Shown: positions 24,201 to 36,399 of the stretch, piece by piece | Numbering within the stretch: the first letter of the stretch is position 1 | Layout: the number at the start of each line of letters is the position of its first letter | Program-made: the position numbers and the translations under genes | The notes under the pieces: generated by a model | Seen by the model: the letters and a program-made list of their open reading frames with translations, nothing else | Database searches by the model: none | What the model was told of the DNA's origin: nothing | Source: Dolomedes plantarius | Taxonomy: Eukaryota > Arthropoda > Arachnida > Araneae > Dolomedidae | Direction of reading: 5' to 3' | Assembly (NCBI GenBank): GCA_907164885.2 | Contig: OU015503.1 | Coordinates: 62,232,720-62,296,719, forward strand | Length of the DNA: 64,000 nucleotides

Positions 24201-25611
24201 TAGGCAAGTTGCCTTTTTTTCGACATAACACAACCGGACTTGCCCACGGACTATCGACCGGCGAAATAATATTTTGGCGAAGCATTTTATCAATATGAAT
24301 GTCTATAACATTCTGCTTGTTTGTATCGTACCTATATGGGCGGGCACGAATTGGAGGACTGTCTCCCGTATCAATTTTGTGAGTTGTAACGTGAGTAATA
24401 CCTGGCTTGTCTGAAAATACCTCGGCAAATTTGTTTAAAGTAGTCTGTAAACGAACTTTTTCGTTTTCTTTTAAGTCCGTTTTCGACAAGTCAACCGGAA
24501 CGGGCAGCACAGCTTCTTTGGACTGTTGGTGCATCTGCACCGAGATAGAATTCTGCTTGAAATTTAGTGCTACATTACACGAGTAGCAAAAATCAATCCC
24601 TATTATAACCTCCAGTTGCATATTTCGCATTACATGAAAAACAAGGTCGTTTTTTTGGGATTGTATACTAATGTGTGTCAATAATGAGCCTAATATTTGA
24701 CATTCTTCCCCTTGAGCTGAAAGTGTTCGTAATTTATTATGTGTGTTTAAGCGCTTCATGTCGTAATGCGATTTGAAGTACTTTTCTGACATGTACGACC
24801 TTTCGCTGCCGGTATCAAGTAAAGTTGTTATGGGAATTGAATCAATTTGCAAGTGCACATAAGGTAGTTGCACATTTTTTAATGTAAGCGCACTAATGTT
24901 ACTATAACGTTGGGCTTTACTATCATGCCGTCCACGATGTCGATTTGAAACTCGCGAAAAATTTTGGCTGGGGTGTATAAAATCTTTCGTACCTGAATTA
25001 GGATAGGGGGTAGCGAAGAAATGCCTATTGTAATGTTTAGCTAAAGCTTGAAGGAGGGTAACCTTGCTTGTAATTGTTTGATTATCTGAAAAATCTTGAA
25101 CACTTGGCTTCAAACGTTGGATAACTATTTTTAAGATTACCGCTTCCGTTACCCCTTCTAAATATTCCTCACACTTGGAAATCTTTTCCGTAGCAAAATC
25201 TAATGCAGACTGACCTTCACGTTGCCTTAGCGAATAAATTTCCGCTTCAATTTCACTTTGATTAAAGGTCTTTGGAAAAACGCTAAGAAACTGTTGCTTG
25301 AATGACGAATAGTCAAAAATCAGATTACTGCTTTTCATACACGTGTACCACTGATATGCACTACCTCTTAAAGCGGCTAGAGCAATTTTAAGTTTATCCC
25401 CCTCTGGGGTGCATTGTTGCTGAAAGTAATGCTCAATTTTCTTTAGGAATTGGCTTGAGGGGCCGCCATTGAAGGTGGCTTCGAATGGCGCAAAATGCTG
25501 AACCATAATTACCCGAGGAAAATTTCCAGCAGGATTTTGTTCTACAACACTCATTTTTAAATAGTATATAAGTACTTGCAACAATTTTATCAATATAAGT
25601 ACACAGTACAC
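21289..25611 (-). pseudogene. Gypsy 1 gag-pol with a single in-frame stop
   Basis: One continuous frame of 1441 codons broken only by a TAG at 22231 (after residue 1126). The ATG at 25611 is the farthest upstream; the ATG 19 codons later (25554, 'MSVVEQNP') is a likelier start because the first residues are a hydrophobic leader-like translation of 5' UTR. Domains: capsid-like Gag (about 40-200), without a CCHC knuckle but with a basic stretch near 220-235; protease 'LLDTGSE' (266); reverse transcriptase with 'VYLDDII' (579); RNase H 'QTDASNVG' (728); integrase HHCC (H935, H942, C972, C975) and D1004, D1065, E1100. After the stop come a GPY/F-like 'KFQGPYQIKK' and a long basic, Pro-rich tail. 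The stop falls between the integrase core and GPY/F, so a truncated integrase would be made unless it is read through. Confidence 0.95.
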
Positions 25612-25673
25612 AGTTTTATTTCAATTTTGTTGTTCGTTACAAATGTAACGCTAACTACCAGGGTATATATATA

Positions 25674-25684
25674 TTCGGGCGCCA
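25674..25684 (-). promoter_or_regulatory. Primer binding site of Gypsy 1
   Basis: Minus strand TGGCGCCCGAA, one base inside the 5' LTR. It should pair with a tRNA 3' end to prime minus-strand DNA synthesis; TGGCGCC starts are typical of Gypsy elements. The exact tRNA is not determined. Confidence 0.85.
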
Positions 25685-25685
25685 G

Positions 25686-26121
25686 TATAGAGAATCTATG
25701 CTCACTTCTACCCAGACATGGGTGTATATAATTTGAAGTGGCACTCTATTTGAATTTGAAGCAAACACAGTTTATACATGAAACAATGTTTATTGAATTC
25801 GTTGCACATATAATTGGCTTTTACAGCGATAAGCATGCGTACTAATTGTACGGAATGTATAAACACAGCTTTCAAGAACAATATATTTTTATACTCACGA
25901 ACAGTAAGTCAAACCAGCAGTACTGCCATGTAAACTTCTGGCCCGCTAAGCACTAGCGCAGGATAACACCTTTTTAACCTTAACAACCTCCTCCTTTTCA
26001 TTAATGACGCTGCGTGGTATTTATACTAAGCGCGTATGCCGAAATTAGCATATCTAAAGCAGCTTCTTTAATTCACTCAAAAGTTCGATTCTTGTGAATC
26101 GAATCTTGTGTATACCTTACA
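25686..26121 (-). repeat. 5' LTR of Gypsy 1
   Basis: 436 bp, one substitution from the 3' LTR. It would carry the promoter for the minus-strand transcript. Confidence 0.96.
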
Positions 26122-26125
26122 GGTG

Positions 26126-26559
26126 GTATTGGATATCACTCTCGCACACCTCTAGTACGCATTGCCGGTACTTTAAACAGCCAGCGCTACATCTCCGAGG
26201 TGTTGGAGCCAGTTGTCCTTCCTTACCTTCAGGGCTTGCCCACAGCCATATTTCAACAGGATAATGCACGACCACACGTGGCACGTATTGTCCAACTGTT
26301 CTTCGCCAATCGCCAGATTGAATTGCTTCCCTGGCCGCCTCGCTCTCCGGATCTTTCGCCGATAGAAAACATGTGGTCCATGGTTGCTCTACGATTGACC
26401 CAGATTCCATCCCCAGCTGCCACAGCAGATCAACTTTGGCAACGTGTGGAAGCTGCTAGGTCTGCTGTACCCCAAGAAATCATCCAAAGTCTCTTTGAAT
26501 CAATGCCGAGGCGTGTGGCAGCGGTGATCTCTAACAATGGCGGCTACTATGGCTACTGA
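26126..26559 (+). pseudogene. C-terminal half of a Tc1 transposase (element 4)
   Basis: Open for about 145 codons: 'PTAIFQQDNARPHVARIVQ' with the second Asp, 'SPDLSPIENMW' with the Glu (34 residues between, the classic DD34E), and a C-terminal 'SMPRRVAAVISNNGGYYGY'. The front part with HTH and first Asp was lost by internal deletion, and the remainder is separated by Gypsy 1. It is less damaged than the same region of element 5. Confidence 0.9.
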
Positions 26560-26692
26560 TTTTGGCAGGAACCACACTTCACAGAAGTCTATAAATTTAA
26601 TCATTTGATACTTGGTCAACATGTTATCTACAAAATAAATTTTGTTGTGATATCTCTTGTCTTTCTTGGTGTTGCAATTTGGGTGGCCAGCA

Positions 26693-26695
<3 letters not shown>
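26126..26695 (+). mobile_element. Tc1-like element 4, right part
   Basis: Resumes exactly after the GGTG duplication and ends '...GGTGGCCAGCAGTG' with TA flank. Confidence 0.92.
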
Positions 26696-26735
<40 letters not shown>

Positions 26736-26736
26736 C
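26696..26736. repeat. (TA)n microsatellite
   Basis: Abuts the right end of Tc1 element 4. Confidence 0.92.
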
Positions 26737-26889
26737 ATGTATATATGTATTTGAAAATCGGATTGGTAAGCCGTATGTTCATGTCCAACTAGTCTTTGTC
26801 CGTTAAGAGCTAACCACAGTGCTCTCATCGTACCTTTCAGGCTATTGTGTACTAACTCTATTGGATTAACTCACCTCAATGTTAATATA

Positions 26890-27262
26890 TGGAGAAAATT
26901 TGTCTACTATTTACAGCTACATAAATGCAGATAATCCAATAAAAATGGTATGTTCAGATAGCTTGAACTTTTCTTCTCCTCGCAACAGTATTCATTTAAT
27001 AAATTTCGTCCCCAAAAGGAATTTATGAGCGTTTAAAACACACTGTGCCGGACATTTTCTCCAAATAATTTAAATGTAAAAACATTATTTGCATTTTGTT
27101 CCAAAAAATGAAAATTGTCCCAATGTGTAAAATGTCTTTCACTATAATGCAGTACTATTTAAAAAAAATCTTTCAATCGAAATCGACAATCCTTTGACAC
27201 ATTTACTCCATAGGATAGCATTGAAGTGGGTGAATCAACTAGGGTTAGTACACAGCATCCTT
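26890..27262. repeat. Dispersed repeat family A, copy 3
   Basis: 'GGAATTTATGAGCGTTTAAA' (27019) is the inverse of 'TTTAAACGCTCATAAATTCC' (371), while 'ATAGCATTGAAGTGGGTGAA' (27213) and 'GGTTAGTACACAGCA' are in the same orientation as copies 1 and 2. This suggests an internally inverted arrangement. Confidence 0.5.
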
Positions 27263-27999
27263 ACATATATCCTTAAAGCCGATGTAACATCATGAAAATT
27301 TTATCCCTGGAAAATTAGGATTAATGAACAGATATACAGCTGGAGAGCACACACTATAGCTATGTTGAATCTGTCAGTAAAACGCTTATAGAAACACGCC
27401 GTAGGTTTTATTTGATTCAAAAAGCCTTATAGTATGCTTTCAAGTCAAGATAATTTTTTAAAAAATCAGCCATTAATTTACAGCTTTGAATCTCAGACTC
27501 CATAAAATAAATTGAATTTAAAATAAAGTCCCTAAATTAATTTTAATTTCACATTTAGTTTCCTTGTTACTCTTCCTGCGGATTTTATACATTATCGAAA
27601 TGTAATTTACGAACAAAATTGAAGATAATAATCATCGCCTATGCATTTCTTTTTACGAAATTTTAACGGCATGCATACATACATGCGTTAATTGAAATTA
27701 AATGTTAAAAACTGACGAACCTGCAAATAATTAACGTATGCCCGGTAGGCTTATCTTTTTCTTCATAGACGTTAATTAAATGTTTAATGCATCTTAAGGC
27801 CATTAATCACCGCCATCTAGCATAAAATGTCTCGAATTTTAGATCATTATCTGTTATTAAAATGAACTTAGGATTATGTTATTTTTTTTAAACACGTCCC
27901 TAACATATTTCTCTTATAAATACGCAGTTAATCTATTCATTAATTCATATTTAGCTATCAGTGTAACTTACTGCTTAGTACTTACAAATTAGGAAAATA
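27263..27999. other. Unannotated AT-rich spacer
   Basis: No coding or repeat signal recognised. Confidence 0.5.
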
Positions 28000-28140
28000 T
28001 GGCCAGGTGATGGCCGAATGTCTAGGGCGCTGGCATTCGCTTCATATCTTGTGGGTTCGAGTCCCACTGTTGACATGGATGTTTGTAGACCTTCGGAATC
28101 GGATTTAAACTATAGGTCCTGGTCTAATCAGCACTCGTGT
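28000..28140 (+). repeat. tRNA-derived SINE
   Basis: A-box-like 'TGGCCGAATGTCTAGGG' (28011) and perfect B box GGTTCGAGTCC (28054-28064) inside a 5-bp T-arm stem (GTGGG/CCCAC). The acceptor stem does not pair, so it is not a working tRNA gene. The tRNA-unrelated body continues 'GTAGACCTTCGGAATCGGAT'. Confidence 0.75.
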
Positions 28141-28199
28141 AGAAAAAAGTTTACAGTAGCACTCCAAACCAAACCTTATATAATATGATTCTTATATAT

Positions 28200-28780
28200 C
28201 TACACATGAAGGTTGGCCCGAAGTACAGCTTTGGGCTTGGAACTTGGTTTGCTTAGTTCGAATAATGACGAGCACCTTTAAGACGAGTCCTTCTCTGCCG
28301 TCAGAGAGGGTGGGAGATGGCACGATCCCCTCTCCAGATTTCGTCCTTTGGGGAGTTCGGTCAAAATTGAGTTGACATCAGCAAGGTGGTGTTATTTCAC
28401 CTATACGGTGTACAGTATTTCAGTGAGTGGTATTATCTACGTCTTATGTTACGACTGGGCCCCAGGTATCCTAGTTGTAGCGTGTTTGGTTTGGAACAGG
28501 GGTTTTTCAGTTCGAATAGCGACGAACACCATTTAATACGTTCGTGTCGAAGCCGGGTATGTTCACGTTAATTCTGTACATCGGAAAGTCCTTCTATGAA
28601 GTCAGAGAAAGTGGGAGAAGGTACGATCCCCCCAGATGTCACCCATGTGGGTGTGCGGTCAAAATTAAGGTGGCATCAAGGTGTGTTGGTACACATATAA
28701 AGTGTCTCCATTGAAAGCAACCAACGATTAACGAGGTTAAAGGCCGAATGTCTTCAATGAGAAGTGCCCATTTCTGGCAA
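28200..28780 (+). repeat. Dispersed repeat family C, two tandem copies
   Basis: Two units of about 290 bp: 'TTCGAATARYGACGARCACC' near 28258 and 28515, 'GTCAGAGARRGTGGGAGA' near 28300 and 28604, and 'GTCAAAATT' near 28362 and 28661. The second copy ends 'CCATTGAAAGCAACCAACGATT'. Confidence 0.75.
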
Positions 28781-28787
28781 ACATATA

Positions 28788-28850
28788 TTGGCCAGTTATG
28801 TAATAATGTCCAGTTATGTAATAATTGGCCAGTTATGTAATAATGTCAAC
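28788..28850 (+). repeat. Short tandem repeat, three units
   Basis: 'CCAGTTATGTAATAAT' occurs three times with GG or GT lead-ins. Confidence 0.9.
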
Positions 28851-29400
28851 ACTCTGGCGATCCTCATCCTATGACGCACGATTGCAGATGAATAGGACGG
28901 TTACTCAGTCTTCTTCATGTGGACGATCATTCATGGGCATTGACATAGAAGCTGGACGAGTGGTAGGAAGGAATGATAGTGTTCCGTCATTTGGAAGTAG
29001 GTGGCGCTTTTCCGCTGTATAGTTTATTTCATACTTGAAACCTAAAGAGAAAGGATGTATAAAAATAATGTCTGAGTTCATGGCCGCTTTATGGCACGAA
29101 AAAGTTAAAATTTGTTAATATGTGCGTGTCTAGTCATGCTATTAAATGTTGTTAAGTTTTAATTGGGAATCTTTCTCGGAACTTACCAATTTCATTTTTG
29201 AAACTTTGAACCAAGCTCTCCCATTAAGAACCTTGATAAATCGCGAGCATTCCTCACATAGTTTTATACTGAACTCTGAGATCTACTGCAGAGTGTGGTT
29301 TACTACTTGAGTATTTCTACAGCTTGCTACAAAGCTACTCGTATTTCACCATTACGTGGCTTCTGAGTAGCAAAAACGTATTTTGGTTTTATAATATTAG
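28851..29400. other. Unannotated spacer
   Basis: A short ORF at 28825-29022 has no recognisable domain. Nothing else seen. Confidence 0.4.
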
Positions 29401-29419
29401 GTGTGTTTCATTTTTAGGT

Positions 29420-29660
29420 CGGCTATAGGCGCCTTTAAATCTGTAGACCGGAAGGTTCTGTGGAGTAACAGATAGTGGGAGAAGGTACGAATCCCCCCCA
29501 GATGTCTTGCCTGGGGGTGTTCGGTTAAAATTGAGGGGTCACCATGGGGTGGTGTAGGTTTGCCTATACGGTGCATCCTTTGAAAGGAACAAACGATTCT
29601 CGAGAATGATGTGAGAATATTTCATTTGACAGGTGCCCCGCATTGGCAAACAAAACGATA
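29420..29660 (+). repeat. Dispersed repeat family C, fourth copy
   Basis: 'AGTGGGAGAAGGTACGAATC', 'CCCCCAGATGTC', 'TATACGGTGCATCC' and 'GAAAGGAACAAACGATT' match 28590-28780. Confidence 0.75.
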
Positions 29661-31520
29661 ATAGCTGTGTTTATTGGATAGTACTACAGGTTTAGCCCCC
29701 AGTGATGAATCTGGACTATAGTGGTGACTGAGTAAAAAGACTTGGACATAGTATTTGAACTATCAAAAATGGAAGTACGCAATCATCCTTTTTGACTCCA
29801 CCGGTGAGTTCAGTTTATCTGTGCCCTCTCCGTGGAGGTATAGCCTTTATTGACATTTGTATTTAAGATTTATTTAACCCTTTCAGGGGCACCGTTCGCA
29901 CAGTGACAACGCTTAAATCTAGACTTCTTTTCACTTGCATTCGATGTATTCCAGTTAAATGAGCAGAAAAATGGCTAGTGCTGTCATCTGTTATCAGTTT
30001 AAAGAAGTAAAAACATTTTGCAACCTTTAATTGGAAAATTTTCCAAGATAAAGGACAAAGAATTGGTGTCAAAGTACGAGGAAGTTTCGCTAGTTTGTGT
30101 TAAAAGAGCATGGCGTGACCATATCGGGTTATGGTTTGCAAATATGAAAGCACAATTTGCAATTGCTTATGTTACAGCTGAGGAGATAAAGCTTAATTAC
30201 GTAGTACCAGAGCGATTTTTCTGTACATGTTGCGAATATAATCAAAAATCCACCCATTGACCTATCCGACCATATAGGGAAAAAAACCATATAAGTCGGT
30301 TAAAACGGCTAATAGATCCGTTTCCTGGATCTGAACGTGCACGTATTTGTACTTTTCTAGGTAGTTTTGGTATCAAGAGCTTTCTTAGCTGCTGCAAAGA
30401 ATGGTATTACTTTATTCTGCGAAACTGAGACGAGGCAGGCTTCCTTTGGTTAAAACGTCTTCCAGTAATGAGGCAGAATATTTCGTGAAGGAAATTCTGA
30501 TAGATTGCAGGGTTTAGTAGATATGACGGAGCAATTTTTTGAAGTGTCTGCCATGAATTCTTAACTTTACACTGTCCATAGCGACAAGGATAGGTTCAGA
30601 AATCTAGAAACCCGCATTTGTAAGCTAAGCTCCCACGTGTAGGAATCAGACTTGTTGTTGTTGTTTCCAATAACCTTGGTATATAAAAGCCTACACCAAG
30701 TCCAAGGACCTAGGTCCTCAAATCCTAGGTCCATGGTGAAGGGTAGTAAGCTGCTTCACTTTAAGGCGATGTAGTACCACTAGGGATGAAGTTTCACTTG
30801 ACCTCGAAGAACATCGGTCCAGTATTTTTGAACGAGTCAAGTGACGAAAACGGAACACTTGACCCCGTACTTCCAGAGGTATTTTGGGGGACTTGAAGGA
30901 AATGGCAGCTACGACAGATTTTTACGTGCACCAGCCGCCATTAATGTACTATACTGTAGTCAATAATAAGGCAAGCATTTCGCTTCAATTACTTTACTAC
31001 GATACGTTAAACATACTACAACTACAACATTTAAAGCAAGTATGTACAACGAGTTAGAATATATATAGTTAGATCGTCAGGTTGGCTTAGGGTTCAACGA
31101 CAGCGCTGGCCTATCAGGCCTCTCTGACCAGGAGAGCTCCGTCTCTCTGACACTCAAGAACAGATCTCTCTGGCTTGGACTCTTGCCTTCTCTTTTTAGA
31201 CTGTCGGCGAATTCAAAGGGATTTCTCTGTCATATGAAGTGCTGTAAGTGTTCGGAGTTTATGGGATTCTGGACGTCAGTATAGTGTCAAAATTTTGGAG
31301 AGCCCTCGAACCACTCTGGGATTTATGCATTCTATAACGTCGAAACCGCACATTAAAAGAACTTTTTGGCTTCTTATCCTAGAGTTTATGAGACCATCCA
31401 GATCAACAGTTCGCAGATAGATGACATGTTGAGGGGTAGGAACGAGGCATCACATACTTATATAAGTACTAATTTCGTGTAGTAATTGAGACAATGTCAC
31501 AGTACACGTCGGTGGATTTT
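29661..31520. other. Unannotated region with one small ORF
   Basis: An 80-codon ORF at 30018-30260 contains 'KRAWRDHIGLWFANMKAQF' and 'CTCC' but matches no family I know, and lacks any neighbouring exon or element structure. It may be chance or a decayed element. The rest is noncoding, with a GTT run near 30654. Confidence 0.3.
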
Positions 31521-31526
31521 GTCAGC

Positions 31527-31600
31527 CACAGGAATCGAACAAGAAACGTTCAGATCACTAGCTCGTTGCCCTTGCCAATCTGGCCACCACGCACACGGAA
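31527..31600 (-). repeat. tRNA-derived SINE head, minus strand
   Basis: On the minus strand 'TGGTGGCCAGATTGGCAAGG' (A-box region) is followed about 35 bp later by 'TGTTCGATTCC' (B box), the spacing of a Pol III internal promoter. The acceptor stem is imperfect. Confidence 0.65.
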
Positions 31601-31659
31601 TCAGACTTTCAGGCAGGGATGGGTCGAAATTTTCCAAATGAAATAATCGCGGGAAATAA

Positions 31660-32475
31660 CTTTTCAAGAAAAAAATTCAAAAAGCTGAGGCCTTTCAAAT
31701 TTGGCGATAAAGTTCATAAAGGCAAACTGCCATGCATTATTTTCAGAAACGAGGCGAATTGTAGGTTGTGGCGACGACAGCTGCTAGCGGTACGCATAGC
31801 CACTTATTAATTAAGGATTGAAATTCCACTTTGAAATTCTTTATCGATAGCGCAGCAACTCTGTCTGATTTCTCTTTTCAACCGAAATTTTAGAATTCAG
31901 ATTTTTCAGTGCTTTCCGGGGGACATTCATAATCGCCGATGTATCTCGACCAATTATAGGAGGGGATTTCTTTGAGCGTTTGGGACCATAACTTGACATT
32001 AAAAATCGATAGTTAGTTGATTTTACCGGCTCAAGAATCATTCGAGTTTTTTGCACCTCGCATCCGAGTACGAGAGCTGCCGTAATTGGTGGAAATTTCG
32101 ACAGTCAAGAATCACTTTCAGGGTTCCCAAACTCGACAAACCCATCATTGAATGTAGTACCAAAGGACCATGCACGGTATTCGAAGGAAAGGTACCTTCT
32201 TTCATTCCTGAGCTGGTAGTTTACCACCTCACAAATTAGCCGCGGTAAAGATGCAATTTCAGGAACTAGTAGATCAAGGAATTTGTAGTCCCTTTTTAAA
32301 ATAGCTCTTGGAGTAATCCGATTCACTTGGTGCCTAGAGGTAAAAATTGATGGCACATATGGGGCAATTAACGTCGTTTAAATGCGGTTATTGAGCTTGG
32401 CAAATACCTGATACTCCAAATTGATGATTTCGCAGCAGAATTCCACAAAAAAGCCATTTTTAGCAAACTTTACTA
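31660..32475 (+). pseudogene. Very decayed Ty3/Gypsy gag-pol fragment
   Basis: Piecewise frames recall a Gypsy polyprotein: 'FGDKVHKGKLPC' (end of Gag), 'IIADVSRPIIGGDFFERLGP' (end of protease), 'LPPHKLAAVKMQFQELVDQG' and 'LVPRGKN' (start of reverse transcriptase), and 'QIDDFAAEFHKKAIFSK'. Order and spacing agree with PR to RT, but stops and frameshifts fall every 20-60 codons, the DTG site is not legible and the rest of pol and the LTRs are absent. It is older than Gypsy 1 and 2 and belongs to another lineage. Confidence 0.75.
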
Positions 32476-32489
32476 GCATTATTTATTCT

Positions 32490-34860
32490 GAAGTTAATTT
32501 TTTTGTTATTTTGTTTTATCACATCGTCGAATAAGGAATTTGGACTAGATGAAAATTGCTAATGATCTTAAAAATGATCATTAGCAATTAAATGAACTTA
32601 AAAATTAATGATCTTAGACATGATCTTAGAAATAGATATGCTCTAATAACCTACTAAGGATCTTAGAAATCAAAAATAGCTCTCTAACCTGAAATAAATT
32701 ATTTGCTTCATTTTCGTGGTATTTAAAAAATGTGAAGATTTTAATTTGAGGAATTTCCAGAATGTGTATTTTATCTTACATTGAATCAGTGTTTTATAGG
32801 AAAACAACTGCAATTTATTCCAATGAATTTTTTTTTTTACATATTAATATATTTTAGAAAAACCTAGGTAGTTTTATCTCTATCAATGACATAAAAACCA
32901 ATCGTTCTGTTCATAACGAAATCTTTCTAACATGAGAGAAAATGTCGTTATTTTCTCTGAAGAAGTTATTTAGTACCATTGCTCACTAGTTTCACTGTGA
33001 AGTTAGATTTTCAGAATTATTTCGTTTTATCACATCGTCGAAGAAGCAATTTTCACTGAATGAAAATTGCAAATTATCTTAGATATGATCGTTAGCAACT
33101 CAATTATCTTAGAAATTTATGATCTTAGACATGATATTAGAAATCGAAATGGTCTTAGAAATTAATGATCTTAGACATGATCTTAGAAATTGAAATGATC
33201 TTAGAAATTAATGATCTTAGACATGATGTTAAATATCAAAATGATCTAATGATCTACTAATGATCTTAGAAATCCAAAAATAGCTCTCTAATCTGAAATG
33301 AATTATCTGCTTGATTTTCATGATATTTTAAAAAATGTGAAGATCTTAATTTGATGAATTTTCAGAATGTGTGTTTTATCTTACTTTGAATCAGTGTTTC
33401 ATAGGGAAACAATTGCAACTTATTCCCATGAAGTTGCTTTACATATACATTTTTTAGTCACAACATAGGTAGTTTTATCTCTAACAATGACATAACAACC
33501 AATCGTTCGCCCATATAATCATTGCATTTATGAACAAATTGAATTTGACGTCTCGAAATTTTGGAAAATAAATTGTTCACAACGAAATCTTTCTAACGAG
33601 AGAGAAAATTTCGATATTTTCTCTGAAGAAGTTATTTCGTACCATTGTTTACAAGCTTTATTCTGAAGTTATCTCTCTATAGTTCTTTCATTTTATCACA
33701 TCGTCGAAAAAGCAATTTTCAGTAATATTCATAAAAATTGAAAAGTAGCTCTCTAGTTTGAAATAAATGATCTGCTTCATTTTCGTGGCATTTTAAAAAT
33801 GTGAAGAATTTAGTTGGAGGAATTTGAAAACGATTCAAATGCATTTAATTTCCTCAGCAAAAAACTATCTTAAATAATTTAATATTTCTAAAACACTTAA
33901 AAGGATTCAAATCACAAAAGCGGGTAATTAAAATAATTGAGATTTTTCATTATAATTTATAAATCGCACAGTTTTATTCATAACCTAAACTTAACGTTTT
34001 CAGTGCATTAAACAAATTTTTACAAATAGTCTTAAATTAACAAAATTTCAAATGTTCTTTGGCATAAATTAATTCGCTTCATATTGATGGTAGCTTCAAA
34101 ACGAATATTTTATATTGTCATAAAATTCTAGATATTTCAAATGCATTAAATTCTTTAGCCAAAAAAGTTCTACATTTTATATTTCTAAAACGTATAAAAG
34201 GATTTGTATAACAGAATAATACCATTATAATATTTTTTTCGATACCATTTAAATCATATTATTTCATTCGTGAAACAGAACAAAATATTCACTTTATATG
34301 GAAATTTTTAGAAAACGTCTTAAGTTTGGAAACAAAATTTAAATTTTATTTGATAAATTATCTGCTTAATTTTAAACCAAAGTTTATAAATGGGAAGCTT
34401 ATATGATAAATTTCAGGATATTTCAAATGTCTGTATTTTCAGACCCACATTTACAATCTCTAAAACGCATAAAGGATTCATGTCATCAAAGTATCTCCTT
34501 AAAATAGTTAAATTTATCAACACCATTTAAACTATGAATAAAACCGGACGTAAATTTTCATTTTACAGCAGAAATTTTAAGAAAAAGTCCCGTATTTGGA
34601 AAATTTCCCCTAATTTATTTTTGAAAAACTATCTGCTCGATTTCAAACACAAATTTAAAACGGAGAGCTGACATCCTGTATAGCAAATTTCAGGATATTT
34701 ACTCGTACAATGCATTAGATATAATCCATATCTTTAGCATACAGACCTACATTTAAAATTTTGTAAAACGCATAAAATTAATCATGACACAAAGGTACGT
34801 CATTAAAGTAATATGAATTTATCAATATTTAAATGATGAGCAAGATTGAACATTGATAAA
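32490..34860. repeat. Ancient diverged tandem array
   Basis: A module 'ATCTGCTTSATTTTCRTGG...AAAATGTGAAGA' is seen near 32698, 33305 and 33770, and in weaker form near 34072, 34360 and 34630. The first two copies share 'TTTTATCACATCGTCGAA' (32508, 33024), which also occurs at 33691. The later units, about 270-300 bp, share 'TTCAAATGCATT' and 'TCTAAAACGNATAAAAGGAT'. A local minisatellite of 'ATGATCTTAGA' is embedded at 32560-32660 and 33080-33270. Noncoding. Confidence 0.7.
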
Positions 34861-34984
34861 ATTCGTTATTGTTTCATTCTCTGTTAAACTTTACCAAGGC
34901 ATTGATCTATAAATTGTATAGTGTGCAGTAAAACGAACTCCCACATTTTAAAGGGTAATAATAATAATAACGATAATAAAAGTT

Positions 34985-35440
<456 letters not shown>

Positions 35441-35840
35441 AATTTACAGAAAAAAATAGCTTTATATTTTCCAAAAGTACGGTACTTTTCCGTTACCTGG
35501 GCGACACGCAAAGCGTGCGCTAGCTCGCCAATTATTTCCCCTATTAGCTATTCCCCTATTAACTATTTCGCCAATTATTTCCCTTTCATCGCGGACCACG
35601 CCAAACATCGTAGATTTATTATTATTTTTTATTGCCTCTATCATTATTTTTTTATGGCCTCATAGCCTATTTATTTATTTATCTATCCATTTATTAAATT
35701 TTGCCCGCATAAACTGAGATGTATATTGCAATTTGGCACAACCCTGAATTGTACGCTCCCGTGTGGTTTATTAGCAAATATGGCCATGGAATTTATGCAA
35801 TCAAATGCCAATATTTAATGTGTTTTGTTTCGCTGATTAT
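35441..35840. other. Unannotated spacer
   Basis: Includes 'CTGGGCGACACGCAAAGCGTG' and repeated 'CTATTARCTATT'. No gene seen. Confidence 0.4.
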
Positions 35841-35841
35841 A

Positions 35842-36399
35842 CAGGGTCACTGAAAAAGACTGGACACATTTCATATAATCATATTTAATGAAATAATTAC
35901 AATACAAACCATTATTTCGTTGTGTAATGTACATAATTTAATAGAATTTTAAATTAATAAGTTTCAATATGAGCACCGTTAGTTGCTCTACACATATTAA
36001 GTCGATAATATAATCAATCTCCAATTAGATGTTACGGAGCATGCCTGGCGCCCCTGTGGCAATTGCATCGACAATTCTCTCCAGTAAATGTGTCGAGCCC
36101 CGTACCTATACGCTGTAAAAAAAGTTGTTGACGTAACCCCAGATTTGTACTCTTCTAACCACAACACACATTGAGCTTTCTCCTGAAAGGTCCGACACTG
36201 CACTGACGGAAAGCCGAACGAAGACCTCTTCCACCTTGCATCGCTTCTGCGCAACGTTCCATGTCACAGTTGCGTACCAGTTACATTTAGAAATCTCCGA
36301 CACTTGCCAAGTTGTTTGAAAAGAATATTATTTCGTTTGCTCATTTTCTTTTAGAATTATGAGCTTTCGAAATGCGTCCAACCTCTTCCGATGACCCTG
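35842..36399 (-). mobile_element. Mariner (DUF4817-type) deletion derivative
   Basis: Ends 'CAGGGTCAC...TGGACACATTTC' and inverse 'CAGGGTCATCG...TTGGACGCATTTC', with TA flanks. On the minus strand 'EKAQCVLWLEEYKSGV' (36190-36140 region) is the N-terminal motif of DUF4817 mariner proteins, and 'GAPGMLRNI*LEIDY' (about 36060-36010) is a C-terminal motif. The whole catalytic domain between them is deleted. Confidence 0.75.

Larger units (their letters stand above)
20310..26121 (-). mobile_element. Ty3/Gypsy retrotransposon 1, full length, young
   Basis: 5812 bp on the minus strand with two 436-bp LTRs that differ at one position, a GGTG target duplication on both sides (20306-20309, 26122-26125), a primer binding site, a purine-rich tract next to the 3' LTR and one long gag-pol frame. 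It is inserted in the reading frame of a Tc1 transposase; removing it and one GGTG restores the Tc1 order seen in the copy at 51480-52897. No envelope-like gene. Confidence 0.97.

Noticed and set aside
20310..26121. Endogenous retrovirus with envelope
   Set aside because: No env-like ORF, signal peptide or transmembrane segment after pol in either Gypsy element; both are LTR retrotransposons.
28000..28073. Functional tRNA gene
   Set aside because: Good B box and T-arm stem, but no pairing acceptor stem; SINE head more likely. Same for 16712-16785, 31527-31600 and the Helitron modules.
30018..30260. 80-codon ORF as host exon
   Set aside because: No family match, splice context or supporting neighbour that I can see; kept only as a remark.
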